In this document: positions 45,359 through 54,028 of the stretch, piece by piece
How the letters are laid out: each line of letters opens with the position of its first letter
How positions within the stretch are numbered: the first letter of the stretch is position 1
Origin: CAXBDP01 sp963974465
GTDB lineage: Bacteria; Bacteroidota; Bacteroidia; Cytophagales; Cyclobacteriaceae
Assembly (NCBI GenBank): GCA_049340005.1
Contig: JBMPIY010000007.1
DNA length: 64,000 nucleotides
Strand: one strand, 5' to 3'
The notes under the pieces: generated by a model
What the model was told of the DNA's origin: nothing
The model's database searches: none
The model's input: only the letters and a program-made list of their open reading frames with translations
Program-made: the position numbers and the translations under genes

Positions 45359-46411
45359 TCACAAAACTTTATCTAATATACTGATATACAAATTTATACC
45401 TTCATAAAATTCGTCTACGAAAATAAATTCATCTGCTGTATGGCTTCGCGCAGAATCGCCAGGCCCCATTTTCAAGGAAGGTATATTCAACAATGCCTGA
45501 TCCGAAGTGGTCGGACTACCATAGGTGTTTCTGTTCATTGCCAATCCAGCTTTTACAATCGGGTGAGAAGGGTCAATAAAGCTTGGTTTTAATCGAACAG
45601 AACGTGGAGTAACCTCAGCTTTTACAAAACTCCGAATGATCTCCAATGCAGCCTCATTACTGTATTTATCTGTAGTGCGTATATCCACTGTAAATCTACA
45701 TTCGTCAGGAACTACATTGTGCTGCTTACCAGCTTCTATGACTGTGACAGACATTTTCACAGGTCCCAAATAATCCGAAATATCTGGGAAACTATAGGTT
45801 CGGAACCATTCGATATCAGGCATCGCTGCATAAATAGCGTTGATTCCCTCCTCGCGCGCGGCATGACCAGATTTACCTTTTGCAATACAGTCAAGTACCA
45901 TCAATCCCTTCTCTGCGATAGCCATTTGCATCATAGTGGGTTCACCAATAATCGCAAACTCTACATTTTCAAAATTTGGATAAATTAACTCTATTCCATT
46001 TTTACCAGAGATTTCCTCTTCAGCCGTTCCAGCCCAAATGAGGTTGTATTTCAAATCCTTCTTTGGATAGAAATGCAAAAATGTAGCAAGCAAAGCTACC
46101 AAAGCACCTCCAGCATCATTACTTCCTAAGCCATAAAGCTTTCCGTCAGCTATTTCAGGTGAAAAAGGATCTTTAGTATAGCCTGCATTTGGCTTTACCG
46201 TATCATGATGCGAATTGAGTAAAATACTTGGTTTGTTAGGATCGAAATATTGATTTACCGCCCACACATTGTTGGCTTGGCGGGAGGGTTCAATTCCCTC
46301 CGATTTAAGAAATGATGCTAAAATATTGGCAGTTTCACCTTCCTCCTTGCTGAACGAAGGCGTTTTGATGAGGCTTTTTAATAGCTCTAGGTATTTGCTT
46401 AGCTCTTGCAT
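45359..46411 (-). CDS. argE: N-acyl-ornithine/citrulline deacylase (M20 family, ArgE-like)
   Basis: A 350-residue zinc amidohydrolase. HHDTV near 67-71 and GSNDAGG near 96-102 supply metal ligands, and TAEEEISGKNG near 128-138 supplies the catalytic Glu pair. In this Bacteroidota pathway the carbamoyl transfer occurs on the acylated ornithine, so the substrate is probably N-acyl-citrulline, succinyl or acetyl (inference from the argF' neighbour). It starts 1 base after the argB stop codon. An octamer at 46280 lies on the non-coding strand. Confidence 0.88.
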   Translation of the reverse strand: MQELSKYLELLKSLIKTPSFSKEEGETANILASFLKSEGIEPSRQANNVWAVNQYFDPNKPSILLNSHHDTVKPNAGYTKDPFSPEIADGKLYGLGSNDAGGALVALLATFLHFYPKKDLKYNLIWAGTAEEEISGKNGIELIYPNFENVEFAIIGEPTMMQMAIAEKGLMVLDCIAKGKSGHAAREEGINAIYAAMPDIEWFRTYSFPDISDYLGPVKMSVTVIEAGKQHNVVPDECRFTVDIRTTDKYSNEAALEIIRSFVKAEVTPRSVRLKPSFIDPSHPIVKAGLAMNRNTYGSPTTSDQALLNIPSLKMGPGDSARSHTADEFIFVDEFYEGINLYISILDKVL

Positions 46412-47191
46412 TTATTTCTGTATCAAAGTTCCAGCATCGGATTGCAGCATATCTTCTGCTTGTAATATTCTGACACTGCTCACTCCCAATTGAATAGCTT
46501 CAAATGCATTTTCCAACTTTGGAATCATGCCATCAGCAATGATACCTGTTTCTTTTAAGTGATTATAGTTGGTAGAGTCAATTAACGGAATCAAGGAGTT
46601 TTCATCATTAATATCTGCCAACACTCCTTTTTTCTCAAAGCAGTACATCAATTCAACGTTATACATTTTGGACATTGCGATGGCTACAATGGAGGCGATG
46701 GTATCCGCATTGGTATTGAATATTTGGCCTTTCCCATCGTGAGTAATTGGTGAAAGTACCAAGGTATAATTTTGCTCCAAAAAATTGGAAATGGCTTTTG
46801 CATTTACACCTTCTATGGCCACATCGCCTACCAAGCCAAAATCCACATCTCTTACCGGCCTTTTATAAGCGGTGATACTATTTGCGTCAGCGCCTGTCAA
46901 TCCAAGTGCATTGCAATTCAAACTTTGAAGCTTCGAAACGATACCTTTATTGACTAGGCCAGCATATACCATCGTTACCAATTCGATGGTTTCCGCATCG
47001 GTGATTCTTCTTCCATTATGCATTTTGGGCTCTATTCCTAGACGTTTGCCAAATTCGGAAGCAATTTTACCTCCACCATGCACCAAAATCTTGAGCCCAT
47101 CTATTGCAGCGAAATCATTCAAAAAGCTTTGAAGCTTATCGCTATTATCAATAATATTTCCTCCGATTTTAATTACTTTCAATGATTGCAT
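46412..47191 (-). CDS. argB: N-acylglutamate kinase
   Basis: Phosphorylates the N-acylglutamate carboxylate in the arginine pathway. 259 residues of the amino-acid-kinase fold: KIGGNIIDN near 7-15, HGGGKIASEFGKRLG near 38-52, GLTGADAN near 98-105, and ATP-site NTNADTIASIVA near 155-166. Whether the acyl group is acetyl or succinyl cannot be told from this sequence alone. It lies between argF' (24 bases) and argE (adjacent). Confidence 0.92.
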   Translation of the reverse strand: MQSLKVIKIGGNIIDNSDKLQSFLNDFAAIDGLKILVHGGGKIASEFGKRLGIEPKMHNGRRITDAETIELVTMVYAGLVNKGIVSKLQSLNCNALGLTGADANSITAYKRPVRDVDFGLVGDVAIEGVNAKAISNFLEQNYTLVLSPITHDGKGQIFNTNADTIASIVAIAMSKMYNVELMYCFEKKGVLADINDENSLIPLIDSTNYNHLKETGIIADGMIPKLENAFEAIQLGVSSVRILQAEDMLQSDAGTLIQK

Positions 47192-47215
47192 AGTGGGCTA
47201 TTTTCTACAAGATCG

Positions 47216-48163
47216 CTAAAGATTTTCTAGCATCATTTTCAATACTGCTTGAGCGGCATATTCCCTATTTCCTGCTTCTTGAATTACTGCGGAATTTGGT
47301 CCGTCTAATATTTCATCGGCAATTACCAAATTTCTTCTTACTGGCAGGCAATGCATCACTTTCGCATTATTCGTCACCGATAATTTAGCATTGTTGAATG
47401 TCCATTCTGGATTGTGAGTAATTATTTTTCCATATTCAGAATAAGAGCTCCAATTTTTCACATAGACAAAATCTGCTCCTTCAAGTGCCTTAATTTGATC
47501 ATTTTCTATCTTTGCTCCACGACGAAACTCTTCAGCAAGTTCATAGCCACCTGGATGTGTAATGGTAAGATCGTAGCCCGCAGAAATCACCCATTCTGCA
47601 AATGAATTTGGAACCGCTTGCGGGAGGGCTTTGATATGAGGAGCCCAAGTCAAAACGATTTTTGGCTTTTCTACTTTCTTCAATTCTTGAATAGTCACCA
47701 AATCGGCCAAGCTTTGCAATGGATGCCGTGTGGCGGATTCAAGACTTACCACTGGCACACCTGCATATTTCAGAAATAAATTAAGCGTTTCTTCATTATA
47801 ATCTTCTTTCCTGTTCTGCAAACCAGGAAATGAACGCACGCCAATTATATCACAATATTGACCCATCACCGCCACGGCTTCTTTAGCGTGTTCAGCTTTG
47901 TCACCGTCCATCATCACTCCTTCTCGTGTTTCTAATGCCCATGAATCTTTATCCATATTGAGCACGATTACATTCATCCCCAAATTATAAGCAGCCTTTT
48001 GCGTACTCATTCTGGTTCGCAGGCTTGGGTTTAGAAATATCAATCCTAATGTCCTATTTTCACCCAAATGCTGGAAAGCAAATGGATCACTTTTGAGAGA
48101 TAAAGCACTATCTACAAGCTGATGGATATTATTAACATCCTTAGCTGAGGTAAATTTTATCAT
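47216..48163 (-). CDS. argF': N-acylornithine carbamoyltransferase, succinyl type likely
   Basis: A 315-residue transcarbamylase: the carbamoyl-phosphate motif is in FLNPSLRTRMST near 43-54 (in place of the STRTR motif of ordinary OTCases), then MDGDKAEH near 85-92, ATRHPLQSLADL, and HCLPVRRN near 269-276. Bacteroides fragilis SOTCase has Pro90 and Xanthomonas AOTCase has Glu92 at the position that sets succinyl versus acetyl preference. The matching residue here is Ala90 (codon 47894-47896), which argues against acetyl use. It overlaps argD by 4 bases. An octamer at 47620 lies on the non-coding strand. Confidence 0.9.
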   Translation of the reverse strand: MIKFTSAKDVNNIHQLVDSALSLKSDPFAFQHLGENRTLGLIFLNPSLRTRMSTQKAAYNLGMNVIVLNMDKDSWALETREGVMMDGDKAEHAKEAVAVMGQYCDIIGVRSFPGLQNRKEDYNEETLNLFLKYAGVPVVSLESATRHPLQSLADLVTIQELKKVEKPKIVLTWAPHIKALPQAVPNSFAEWVISAGYDLTITHPGGYELAEEFRRGAKIENDQIKALEGADFVYVKNWSSYSEYGKIITHNPEWTFNNAKLSVTNNAKVMHCLPVRRNLVIADEILDGPNSAVIQEAGNREYAAQAVLKMMLENL

Positions 48164-49293
48164 TTGTTTAAAGTTTTTTCAAAAAGAGTTAAGAAACGAT
48201 CTGTATTCGGCATTGTAAGATTCAATGCAGGTAATAGACGTATAACATTCGGATTTGCTACACCAGTGAAAATTTTATGCTCCCAAAGCAAATCTTTCCT
48301 TACAGAAGCCAACTCCTCTGGCAAATCAATCCCAATCATAAGCCCTCTGCCTCTCACTTCCCTCACCTTATCTAATTTCGAAAGTTCTTGTATTAAGTAA
48401 TCGCCAACTTTACTGGCATTGTCCATGAGATTTTCTTCTTCCATCACTTCCAATACAGCCAATGAAGCTGCACAAGCCAAGTGATTCCCACCAAATGTAG
48501 TTCCTAGCATTCCATGCCAAGGCTCAAATTTTGGTGCGATTGCAATGCCCCCAACTGGAAATCCATTGCCCATTCCCTTGGCCATTGTGTAAATATCTGC
48601 CTGAACATTGGCGAAATCATGTGCAAAAAACCTCCCGCTTCTACCATATCCGCATTGCACTGAATCGGCAATGTACACAGCATTATAATTATCACAGAGC
48701 GTTCGAATACTTTGCAGGAAATCTTCACTGGCTACATTTATCCCGCCTACGCCTTGGATCCCTTCTACTATTACACTCGATATTTGATTGCCATGCTTTA
48801 GAAATACTTCCTGAAGTGCATTTACATCATTCCATGGAAGATGAATTACATTCTCAGTTTCATTCACTGGAGCCACAATTTTTGGGTTGTCAGTAGCTGC
48901 TACAGCAAGGGAAGTTCTCCCGTGAAAACTCTTTTTGAACGCAATAACCAGTTTCCGTCCATTATAAAACGATGCAAGCTTCAGCGCATTTTCATTTGCC
49001 TCTGCTCCAGAATTACACATGAAAAGTTGATAATCTTCTTTGCCAGACAATTTTCCAAGCTTTTCTGCTAATTGATCCTGAAGAGGAATTTTTATTGAGT
49101 TAGAGTAAAATCCGATTTTCGAAAGCTGGTCTTGAATCCGCTGAACATAATGAGGATGACTGTGACCGATTGATATTACAGCATGCCCACCATACATATC
49201 AAAATATTCAATGCCGTCCTTATCCCAAACAAGGCTGCCCAGTCCCTTTACAATTTCAATGTCATTGATTGGGTAAACATCAAAAGTCTTCAT
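48160..49293 (-). CDS. argD: N-acylornithine aminotransferase
   Basis: A 377-residue class III PLP aminotransferase: SGAEANENALKLA near 94-106, VIVEGIQGVGG near 178-188, SVQCGYGRSGRFFAHD near 210-225, and the Schiff-base Lys in MAKGMGNGFPVGG near 237-249. Produces N-acylornithine from the semialdehyde. Two bases after argC and overlapping argF' by 4 bases. An octamer at 48631 encodes Gly-Arg in the SGRFF segment. Confidence 0.93.
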   Translation of the reverse strand: MKTFDVYPINDIEIVKGLGSLVWDKDGIEYFDMYGGHAVISIGHSHPHYVQRIQDQLSKIGFYSNSIKIPLQDQLAEKLGKLSGKEDYQLFMCNSGAEANENALKLASFYNGRKLVIAFKKSFHGRTSLAVAATDNPKIVAPVNETENVIHLPWNDVNALQEVFLKHGNQISSVIVEGIQGVGGINVASEDFLQSIRTLCDNYNAVYIADSVQCGYGRSGRFFAHDFANVQADIYTMAKGMGNGFPVGGIAIAPKFEPWHGMLGTTFGGNHLACAASLAVLEVMEEENLMDNASKVGDYLIQELSKLDKVREVRGRGLMIGIDLPEELASVRKDLLWEHKIFTGVANPNVIRLLPALNLTMPNTDRFLTLFEKTLNK

Positions 49294-49295
49294 TG

Positions 49296-50273
49296 CTAGA
49301 AAGAGGTTGATTTAAGTTTCAAACCTGCCGTTTCATCTAAGCCAAACATAAGATTCATATTTTGAACTGCCTGTCCTGAAGCACCCTTAATTAAATTATC
49401 GATAATACTATAAATCAATAATTTGTCACCTTGCTTTTCCAATTTAATGATGCACTTATTGGTATTGACAACTTGCTTCAAATCCAATTCGCCTTTTGTA
49501 ACATGCGTAAATGGATGCTCAGCATAGAAATCTTCGAAAATACCTTGAGCCTCTTCTTGGCTAATATTTGTGCTGATATAGGATGTGATCCAAATACCAC
49601 GTGTGAATGGTCCTCTGTAAGGAACAAATAGGATTTGAGAATCCGTTTGCTCATTAACTTGCTTTAGGGTTCTGTTAATCTCTTTTAAATGCTGATGTTG
49701 AAAAGCTTTATAAACGGATAGATTATTTGCTCTCCAACTAAAATGGCTTGTAGGACTTGGAGAAACACCAGCACCAGTTGAACCTGTAATGCCTGTAGTA
49801 TGAATCTCTGCACCAAGCAAGCCCTTAGAGGCCAGCGGGAGGATACCCAATTGGATAGCTGTAGCAAAACAGCCAGGGTTTGCAATATTGTCTGCTAGTC
49901 GGATTTCTTCACGCTGCAATTCAGGCAGTCCGTACAGGAAAGTTCTTCCATTTACTTTTTCACCCAATCTAAAATCCTGACTCAAATCAATGATTCGAAC
50001 ACCTTTTGGAATATGATTATTCTGGAGGAATTTAACTGCTTCGCCATGTCCTGCGCAAATGAATAAAACATCAATATCGAAATGAAAGGAATCGCTAAAA
50101 AGCAGGTCTGTTTCGCCGAATAGATCTTGATGCGTTTCGTGAACGGGACTTCCAGCTTGGCTGGCGCTACGAGCGAAACTAATATCCACAAATGGATGAT
50201 TTACCAAAATACGGATTAGCTCACCCCCAGTATATCCAGCAGCACCTATTATTCCAGCTCTAATCTTTTCCAT
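49296..50273 (-). CDS. argC: N-acyl-gamma-glutamyl-phosphate reductase
   Basis: A 325-residue enzyme: NADP-binding GAAGYTGGELIRIL near 10-23, catalytic Cys in ANPGCFATA near 130-138, and GITGSTGAGVSPS near 161-173. Reduces the acyl-glutamyl phosphate to the semialdehyde. Its start overlaps the argG end by 14 bases. An octamer at 49835 lies on the non-coding strand. Confidence 0.94.
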   Translation of the reverse strand: MEKIRAGIIGAAGYTGGELIRILVNHPFVDISFARSASQAGSPVHETHQDLFGETDLLFSDSFHFDIDVLFICAGHGEAVKFLQNNHIPKGVRIIDLSQDFRLGEKVNGRTFLYGLPELQREEIRLADNIANPGCFATAIQLGILPLASKGLLGAEIHTTGITGSTGAGVSPSPTSHFSWRANNLSVYKAFQHQHLKEINRTLKQVNEQTDSQILFVPYRGPFTRGIWITSYISTNISQEEAQGIFEDFYAEHPFTHVTKGELDLKQVVNTNKCIIKLEKQGDKLLIYSIIDNLIKGASGQAVQNMNLMFGLDETAGLKLKSTSF

Positions 50274-51465
50274 CAGCTTTTTCCTTTACCTTGTGGTATA
50301 TAAACGTCTGATTTCCAAAAATCTTGGTGAAGCCTTTTACATCGTCTCCTGACCAGCCGGTATTTTCCTCACCATATTTACCAAATTCGCTTGACATCAA
50401 ATCATATTTGGATTCGATTCCATCTACGCTAAATCTGTAGGGCTGTAATGTAAGCCAGACATCTCCTGTCACTGTTTCTTGTGTATCCTCAAGGAATTTC
50501 TCAATATTTCGCATGGTTGGGTCGAGGAATTGGCCTTCGTGTAGCCAATTGCCATACCAATCGGAAAGTTGGTCTTTCCAGAATAGCTGCCATTTGGTAA
50601 GGACATGCTTCTCTAGCAAATGGTGAGATTTAATAAGCATGACAGCAGCAGGCGCTTCAAAACCCACTCGGCCTTTAATCCCAATTATCGTATCACCCAC
50701 GTGTGTATCTCTGCCAATTCCATATGAACCTCCAATTGCATTTAGCTCCTGCACCAAGTCAACTGTATGAGCAAATTTCTTATTATCAATTGCGACAGGT
50801 TGGCCTTTATCAAATGTGATTTTAATAGTGCGTTGTGCAGTTTCTGTTACTTGAGTCGGATATGCTTCCTCTGGCAAAGCTTGGCGACTATTTAGCGTTT
50901 CTTTACCGCCAACAGAAGTGCCCCAAATGCCTTTGTTAATGGAATAAAGAGCTTTTTGAAAATTCATTTCCACACCGTGTTCTTTCAAGAAGTTGATTTC
51001 TTCCTCACGAGACAATTTCATATCTCTAATCGGTGTGATGATTTCTATACCCGGCACCAAAGTATGCAGCACCATATCGAAACGCACCTGATCATTGCCG
51101 GCACCAGTACTTCCGTGAACCACAGTGTTGATGCCAATTTCTAAAGCATAATTAGCAATTGCCAAGGCTTGAAATACGCGTTCCGCACTTACTGATAGTG
51201 GGTAAGTATTGTTTTTCAACACATTGCCGTACACTAAAAATCGTAGACATTCGTCCCAAAATTTTTCAGTCACATCCACAGTTTTGTGAGATACTGATCC
51301 AAGATTTTTAGCTCTCTTCTCAATTTGTTCTACTTCCGAAGGTGAGAATCCACCTGTGTTTACTGTAATGGTATGTACTTCGTAGCCTTGAACTTTGCTC
51401 AATTGCAATACGCAATATGAAGTATCAAGACCACCGCTAAAGGCAATAAGTGCTTTTTTATTCAT
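50260..51465 (-). CDS. argG: Argininosuccinate synthase
   Basis: Joins citrulline and aspartate using ATP. The ATG at 51465 is chosen, giving MNKKALIAFSGGLDTSYC with the PP-loop motif AFSGGLDTS near 8-16; the frame extends five codons further upstream. 401 residues. HGSTGAGNDQVRFD near 114-127 and SVSAERVFQ near 91-99 are recognisable family blocks, although several blocks differ from the usual ArgG text, as in other Bacteroidota copies. It overlaps argC by 14 bases. Confidence 0.92.
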   Translation of the reverse strand: MNKKALIAFSGGLDTSYCVLQLSKVQGYEVHTITVNTGGFSPSEVEQIEKRAKNLGSVSHKTVDVTEKFWDECLRFLVYGNVLKNNTYPLSVSAERVFQALAIANYALEIGINTVVHGSTGAGNDQVRFDMVLHTLVPGIEIITPIRDMKLSREEEINFLKEHGVEMNFQKALYSINKGIWGTSVGGKETLNSRQALPEEAYPTQVTETAQRTIKITFDKGQPVAIDNKKFAHTVDLVQELNAIGGSYGIGRDTHVGDTIIGIKGRVGFEAPAAVMLIKSHHLLEKHVLTKWQLFWKDQLSDWYGNWLHEGQFLDPTMRNIEKFLEDTQETVTGDVWLTLQPYRFSVDGIESKYDLMSSEFGKYGEENTGWSGDDVKGFTKIFGNQTFIYHKVKEKADGKD

Positions 51466-51517
51466 GATGGGTGAATTCAACTATTTTGGTTTTATAGACC
51501 TGAAATTTTTAAATGGT

Positions 51518-52243
51518 TTAAAAGAACAAGGACCAAATTGCCTTGAGTATATTGTTAGAAGTAGATTTTCCTCCCGCTTCTTCTGCTTTTGGTTTTCTAT
51601 CTCTAAGAAATACCCATTTCTTAAGTCTAGTCCAGCGTTCGAAAAGCTTAAAATTATCCTTGAAATGTCTCTCCCATTTGGTTACTTTTTTCTTTTTATT
51701 CTTCCAAGCTGGGTCGTAAAGCATTCCTGTACAAATACAGTTTTTACGTTGCTTTGCTTGTAATATGTCGAAGTTTACGCAACTCTGACAACCTTTCCAG
51801 AATGCCTCATCATCTGTAAGTTCTGAATAGGTAACCGGCTCGTAACCAAGCTCAGAGTTGATTTTCATTACTGCCAAACCAGTAGTCAATCCAAATATTT
51901 TAGATTCTGGATATTTCTTAAGTGACAGCTCAAAAATCTTTTCCTTGATGCTGCGGGCTACTCCGGTACCACGAAACTCAGGCGATACGATTAGTCCTGA
52001 GTTGGCAACGTATTTTCCATGACTCCAGGCTTCGATATAGCAAAAGCCCACCCATTGGCCATCTTTGGTATGGGCAATAATAGCCTTACCTTCCAGCATT
52101 TTTTGCTGAATGTATTCAGGCGTACGACGGGCAATACCTGTGCCTCGAGCCGCTGCAGATGAAGCCATTTCATCTGCGATAGTTTGAGCAAAATTTATAT
52201 CTTGCTCATTTGCTATCCTTACTATGATATTGTTGTTTTTCAT
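51518..52243 (-). CDS. GNAT acyltransferase at the head of the arg operon
   Basis: About 241 residues; the ATG at 52243 is chosen, with a second ATG five codons upstream. The GNAT acyl-CoA site is SPEFRGTGVARSIKEK near 87-102. SAAARGTGIARR near 29-40 is an unusual Gly/Arg block. A C-terminal pair of Cys clusters, CQSC and CIC, about 15 residues apart could bind a metal. Its place as the first gene of the arginine operon suggests it makes the N-acylglutamate starter (argA role, acetyl or succinyl); inference. A basic tail follows residue about 180. An octamer lies at 51570. Confidence 0.72.
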   Translation of the reverse strand: MKNNNIIVRIANEQDINFAQTIADEMASSAAARGTGIARRTPEYIQQKMLEGKAIIAHTKDGQWVGFCYIEAWSHGKYVANSGLIVSPEFRGTGVARSIKEKIFELSLKKYPESKIFGLTTGLAVMKINSELGYEPVTYSELTDDEAFWKGCQSCVNFDILQAKQRKNCICTGMLYDPAWKNKKKKVTKWERHFKDNFKLFERWTRLKKWVFLRDRKPKAEEAGGKSTSNNILKAIWSLFF

Positions 52244-52258
52244 TAATGGCAATGCCAA

Positions 52259-52560
52259 AAAATTTCTAATTGAAATTGAATGCTAATGCGTATTAGACTT
52301 GAATAAAAAGAGAAAATGATAAATGGAGGATGGTGCCCACGTAGGACTCCTTAAATATTATAGCCCAAAGGGCCTAAATGACCTTATCCTATCTACTTGA
52401 AGAGTAACTTCAGCGCAGATAAAAGCAAACAAATCAGCAAGAAGATTGCTGTTAGTTGAGTTGTTGCCTATTATGGTTGTACTATTGGTCATTGATCGTG
52501 AGACAAAGGTTGTTAAAAAATAGTTTCATTTCAAAAAAAATATCTCAAAATATTTAAACG
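52259..52560. other. 302-base divergent intergenic region (arg operon / sixA)
   Basis: No gene was seen. It must hold the arg operon promoter on the minus strand and the sixA promoter on the plus strand. Notable is the palindrome at 52283-52296 and a small GCCC/GGGC hairpin near 52366-52376. No GCGGGAGG octamer occurs here. Confidence 0.5.
52283..52296. promoter_or_regulatory. Operator-like palindrome upstream of the arg operon
   Basis: CTAATGCGTATTAG has inverted CTAAT/ATTAG arms about 40 bases upstream of the chosen GNAT start codon, and TTGAA/TTGAAT-like runs flank it. This is where a repressor site for the arginine operon would be expected. The match to the known ARG box is poor, so the regulator is unknown. 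Confidence 0.35.
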
Positions 52561-53046
52561 GTGAAAACACTAATCCTTATCCGACATGCAAAATCAAGCT
52601 GGGACGACCCTTACTTGGATGACTTTGAGAGGCCATTGAATCAAAGAGGCACAAGAGACTTGCCTAAAATGGCTGCTCGGTTTAGATCGAAATATGTGGA
52701 TGTAAATTATTTTATTGCTAGTCCAGCCAATAGAGCATTGACTACCGCAAAGGCATTTGCTGAAGGAAAGGAGAATACATTGATGGTAGACAAGAGTTTG
52801 TATCATGCCTCCTATCGCAATATGATCTCAATCATAAGGCAAGTTGCCGACAAGCTTGATCAAATTGCTCTTGTAGGGCACAACCCAGGGTTGACAGATT
52901 TATGTAATCACCTTTTGCGTGATGAATACATAGACAATATACCTACTACGGGAATTGTGGTGCTCTCATTACCAATCACAAGTTGGAATAAAATTGCAGC
53001 CAAATCCGCCTCTTTGATCGAGTTTGATTATCCTAAAAAGTCTTAA
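52561..53046 (+). CDS. sixA: SixA-like histidine phosphatase
   Basis: A 161-residue histidine-phosphatase-superfamily protein starting at a GTG. The RHG-type motif is LIRHAKSSWDD near 5-15, and the second catalytic His is in ALVGHNPGLTDL near 103-114. SixA members remove phosphate from phospho-His domains of phosphorelay proteins, but other small phosphatases share this fold. Its 3' end overlaps the convergent outer-membrane gene by 14 bases. Confidence 0.87.
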   Translation: MKTLILIRHAKSSWDDPYLDDFERPLNQRGTRDLPKMAARFRSKYVDVNYFIASPANRALTTAKAFAEGKENTLMVDKSLYHASYRNMISIIRQVADKLDQIALVGHNPGLTDLCNHLLRDEYIDNIPTTGIVVLSLPITSWNKIAAKSASLIEFDYPKKS

Positions 53047-54010
53047 GGATCGGAATTTTACTTCTCAGTTTTTTTAATTTTGGTCCAGCTTCGAAACGAT
53101 AACCAACAGAGAATTTAGCCAATTGATTATCGAATTGCATATCAAGCAAGGATCCATTCATGAAATTATGTTGGGATTGAAATAGAGCGCCAATTAGCCA
53201 TGTACCATCATTATAACCTATTCCTGCTCTCCATTTTACAGCATAAGCCATATCAGTGCCCTTGTTTTGTTGATCTATGTAAAAAGCATCCGTTGACATC
53301 AGGCCAGCTCCCGCAAATGCTCCTACAGAGAGATAAAAATTATTTTTGACAAAATTATGCGCATAACCAGGCCAAATTATCACGCCATTCCAATCTGCTA
53401 CCAGCTGATTCGTTTCTCCAAATATTAAAGAGGAATTAGGAAATTGATCATCCTTCATTTTCAAAAATTTAATCTCTGACCCAATGATAAAACTACCAGC
53501 AGATTTGATTTGGCGGGAGGATTGGTTCACCATCATTTTCCAAGTGAATTTATCACCATTGAAAATGTACATGGGCATAATGCGAGTTTGTTGTATGAAT
53601 AAGTTACTGTACAGTTGATTTGCCTCTGACTTATCAACCCACCCTCGATGAAATTGGTAGCTATATTCAAGTGTGAATTTCTTAAGGAAAATGGCTCCTT
53701 GCATATCAGTAAAGTCAATTTTCTGACCGACTGCTTTTTCAATTTGATTTTGAACTGGCGAAGGAAAATACACTTCTAAACCAATACCCAAACCATAAAG
53801 TCCTACGCCTACTAAATCACGACGAAGAGGAATGCCATCAAATATTTCGTTTCCATTTTGAGAAAGGGTAGCACTTAAATATCGTGGTGAATAAAGTGCT
53901 TTAAAAAACACATAATCTGGTCCGGCTTCAAAATATTCGTTGCTTTGTTGAGCAAAAAGTGTGAAGAAAGTTCCGCAAAAAATAAGGGTAAAAAAAAGCC
54001 GGAGTCTCAT
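53033..54010 (-). CDS. Outer-membrane beta-barrel protein (possibly DUF4421)
   Basis: A 325-residue protein with a signal peptide (MRLRLFFTLIFCGTFFTLFAQ). The mature part alternates aromatic-rich strands (FTLEYSYQFHRGW, NFYLSVGAFAGAGLMS, KWRAGIGYNDGTWLIGALFQS) and ends in a barrel-like C-terminus, so a barrel of 12 or more strands is likely. The DUF4421 assignment rests on the layout from memory; a PorP/SprF-type protein was considered but lacks its typical N-terminal block. Last gene after lon and hslU on this strand. An octamer at 53513 lies on the non-coding strand. Confidence 0.65.
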   Translation of the reverse strand: MRLRLFFTLIFCGTFFTLFAQQSNEYFEAGPDYVFFKALYSPRYLSATLSQNGNEIFDGIPLRRDLVGVGLYGLGIGLEVYFPSPVQNQIEKAVGQKIDFTDMQGAIFLKKFTLEYSYQFHRGWVDKSEANQLYSNLFIQQTRIMPMYIFNGDKFTWKMMVNQSSRQIKSAGSFIIGSEIKFLKMKDDQFPNSSLIFGETNQLVADWNGVIIWPGYAHNFVKNNFYLSVGAFAGAGLMSTDAFYIDQQNKGTDMAYAVKWRAGIGYNDGTWLIGALFQSQHNFMNGSLLDMQFDNQLAKFSVGYRFEAGPKLKKLRSKIPILKTF

Positions 54011-54028
54011 TCCGGCAATTTACAATTT

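Noticed and set aside
48531..48896. 121-residue open frame on the plus strand
   Set aside because: Antisense to argD; the composition (many His, Leu, Cys) is not protein-like.
53033..54010. PorP/SprF type IX secretion protein
   Set aside because: The signal peptide and barrel pattern fit, but the conserved N-terminal block of PorP/SprF was not seen; the more general barrel call is safer.
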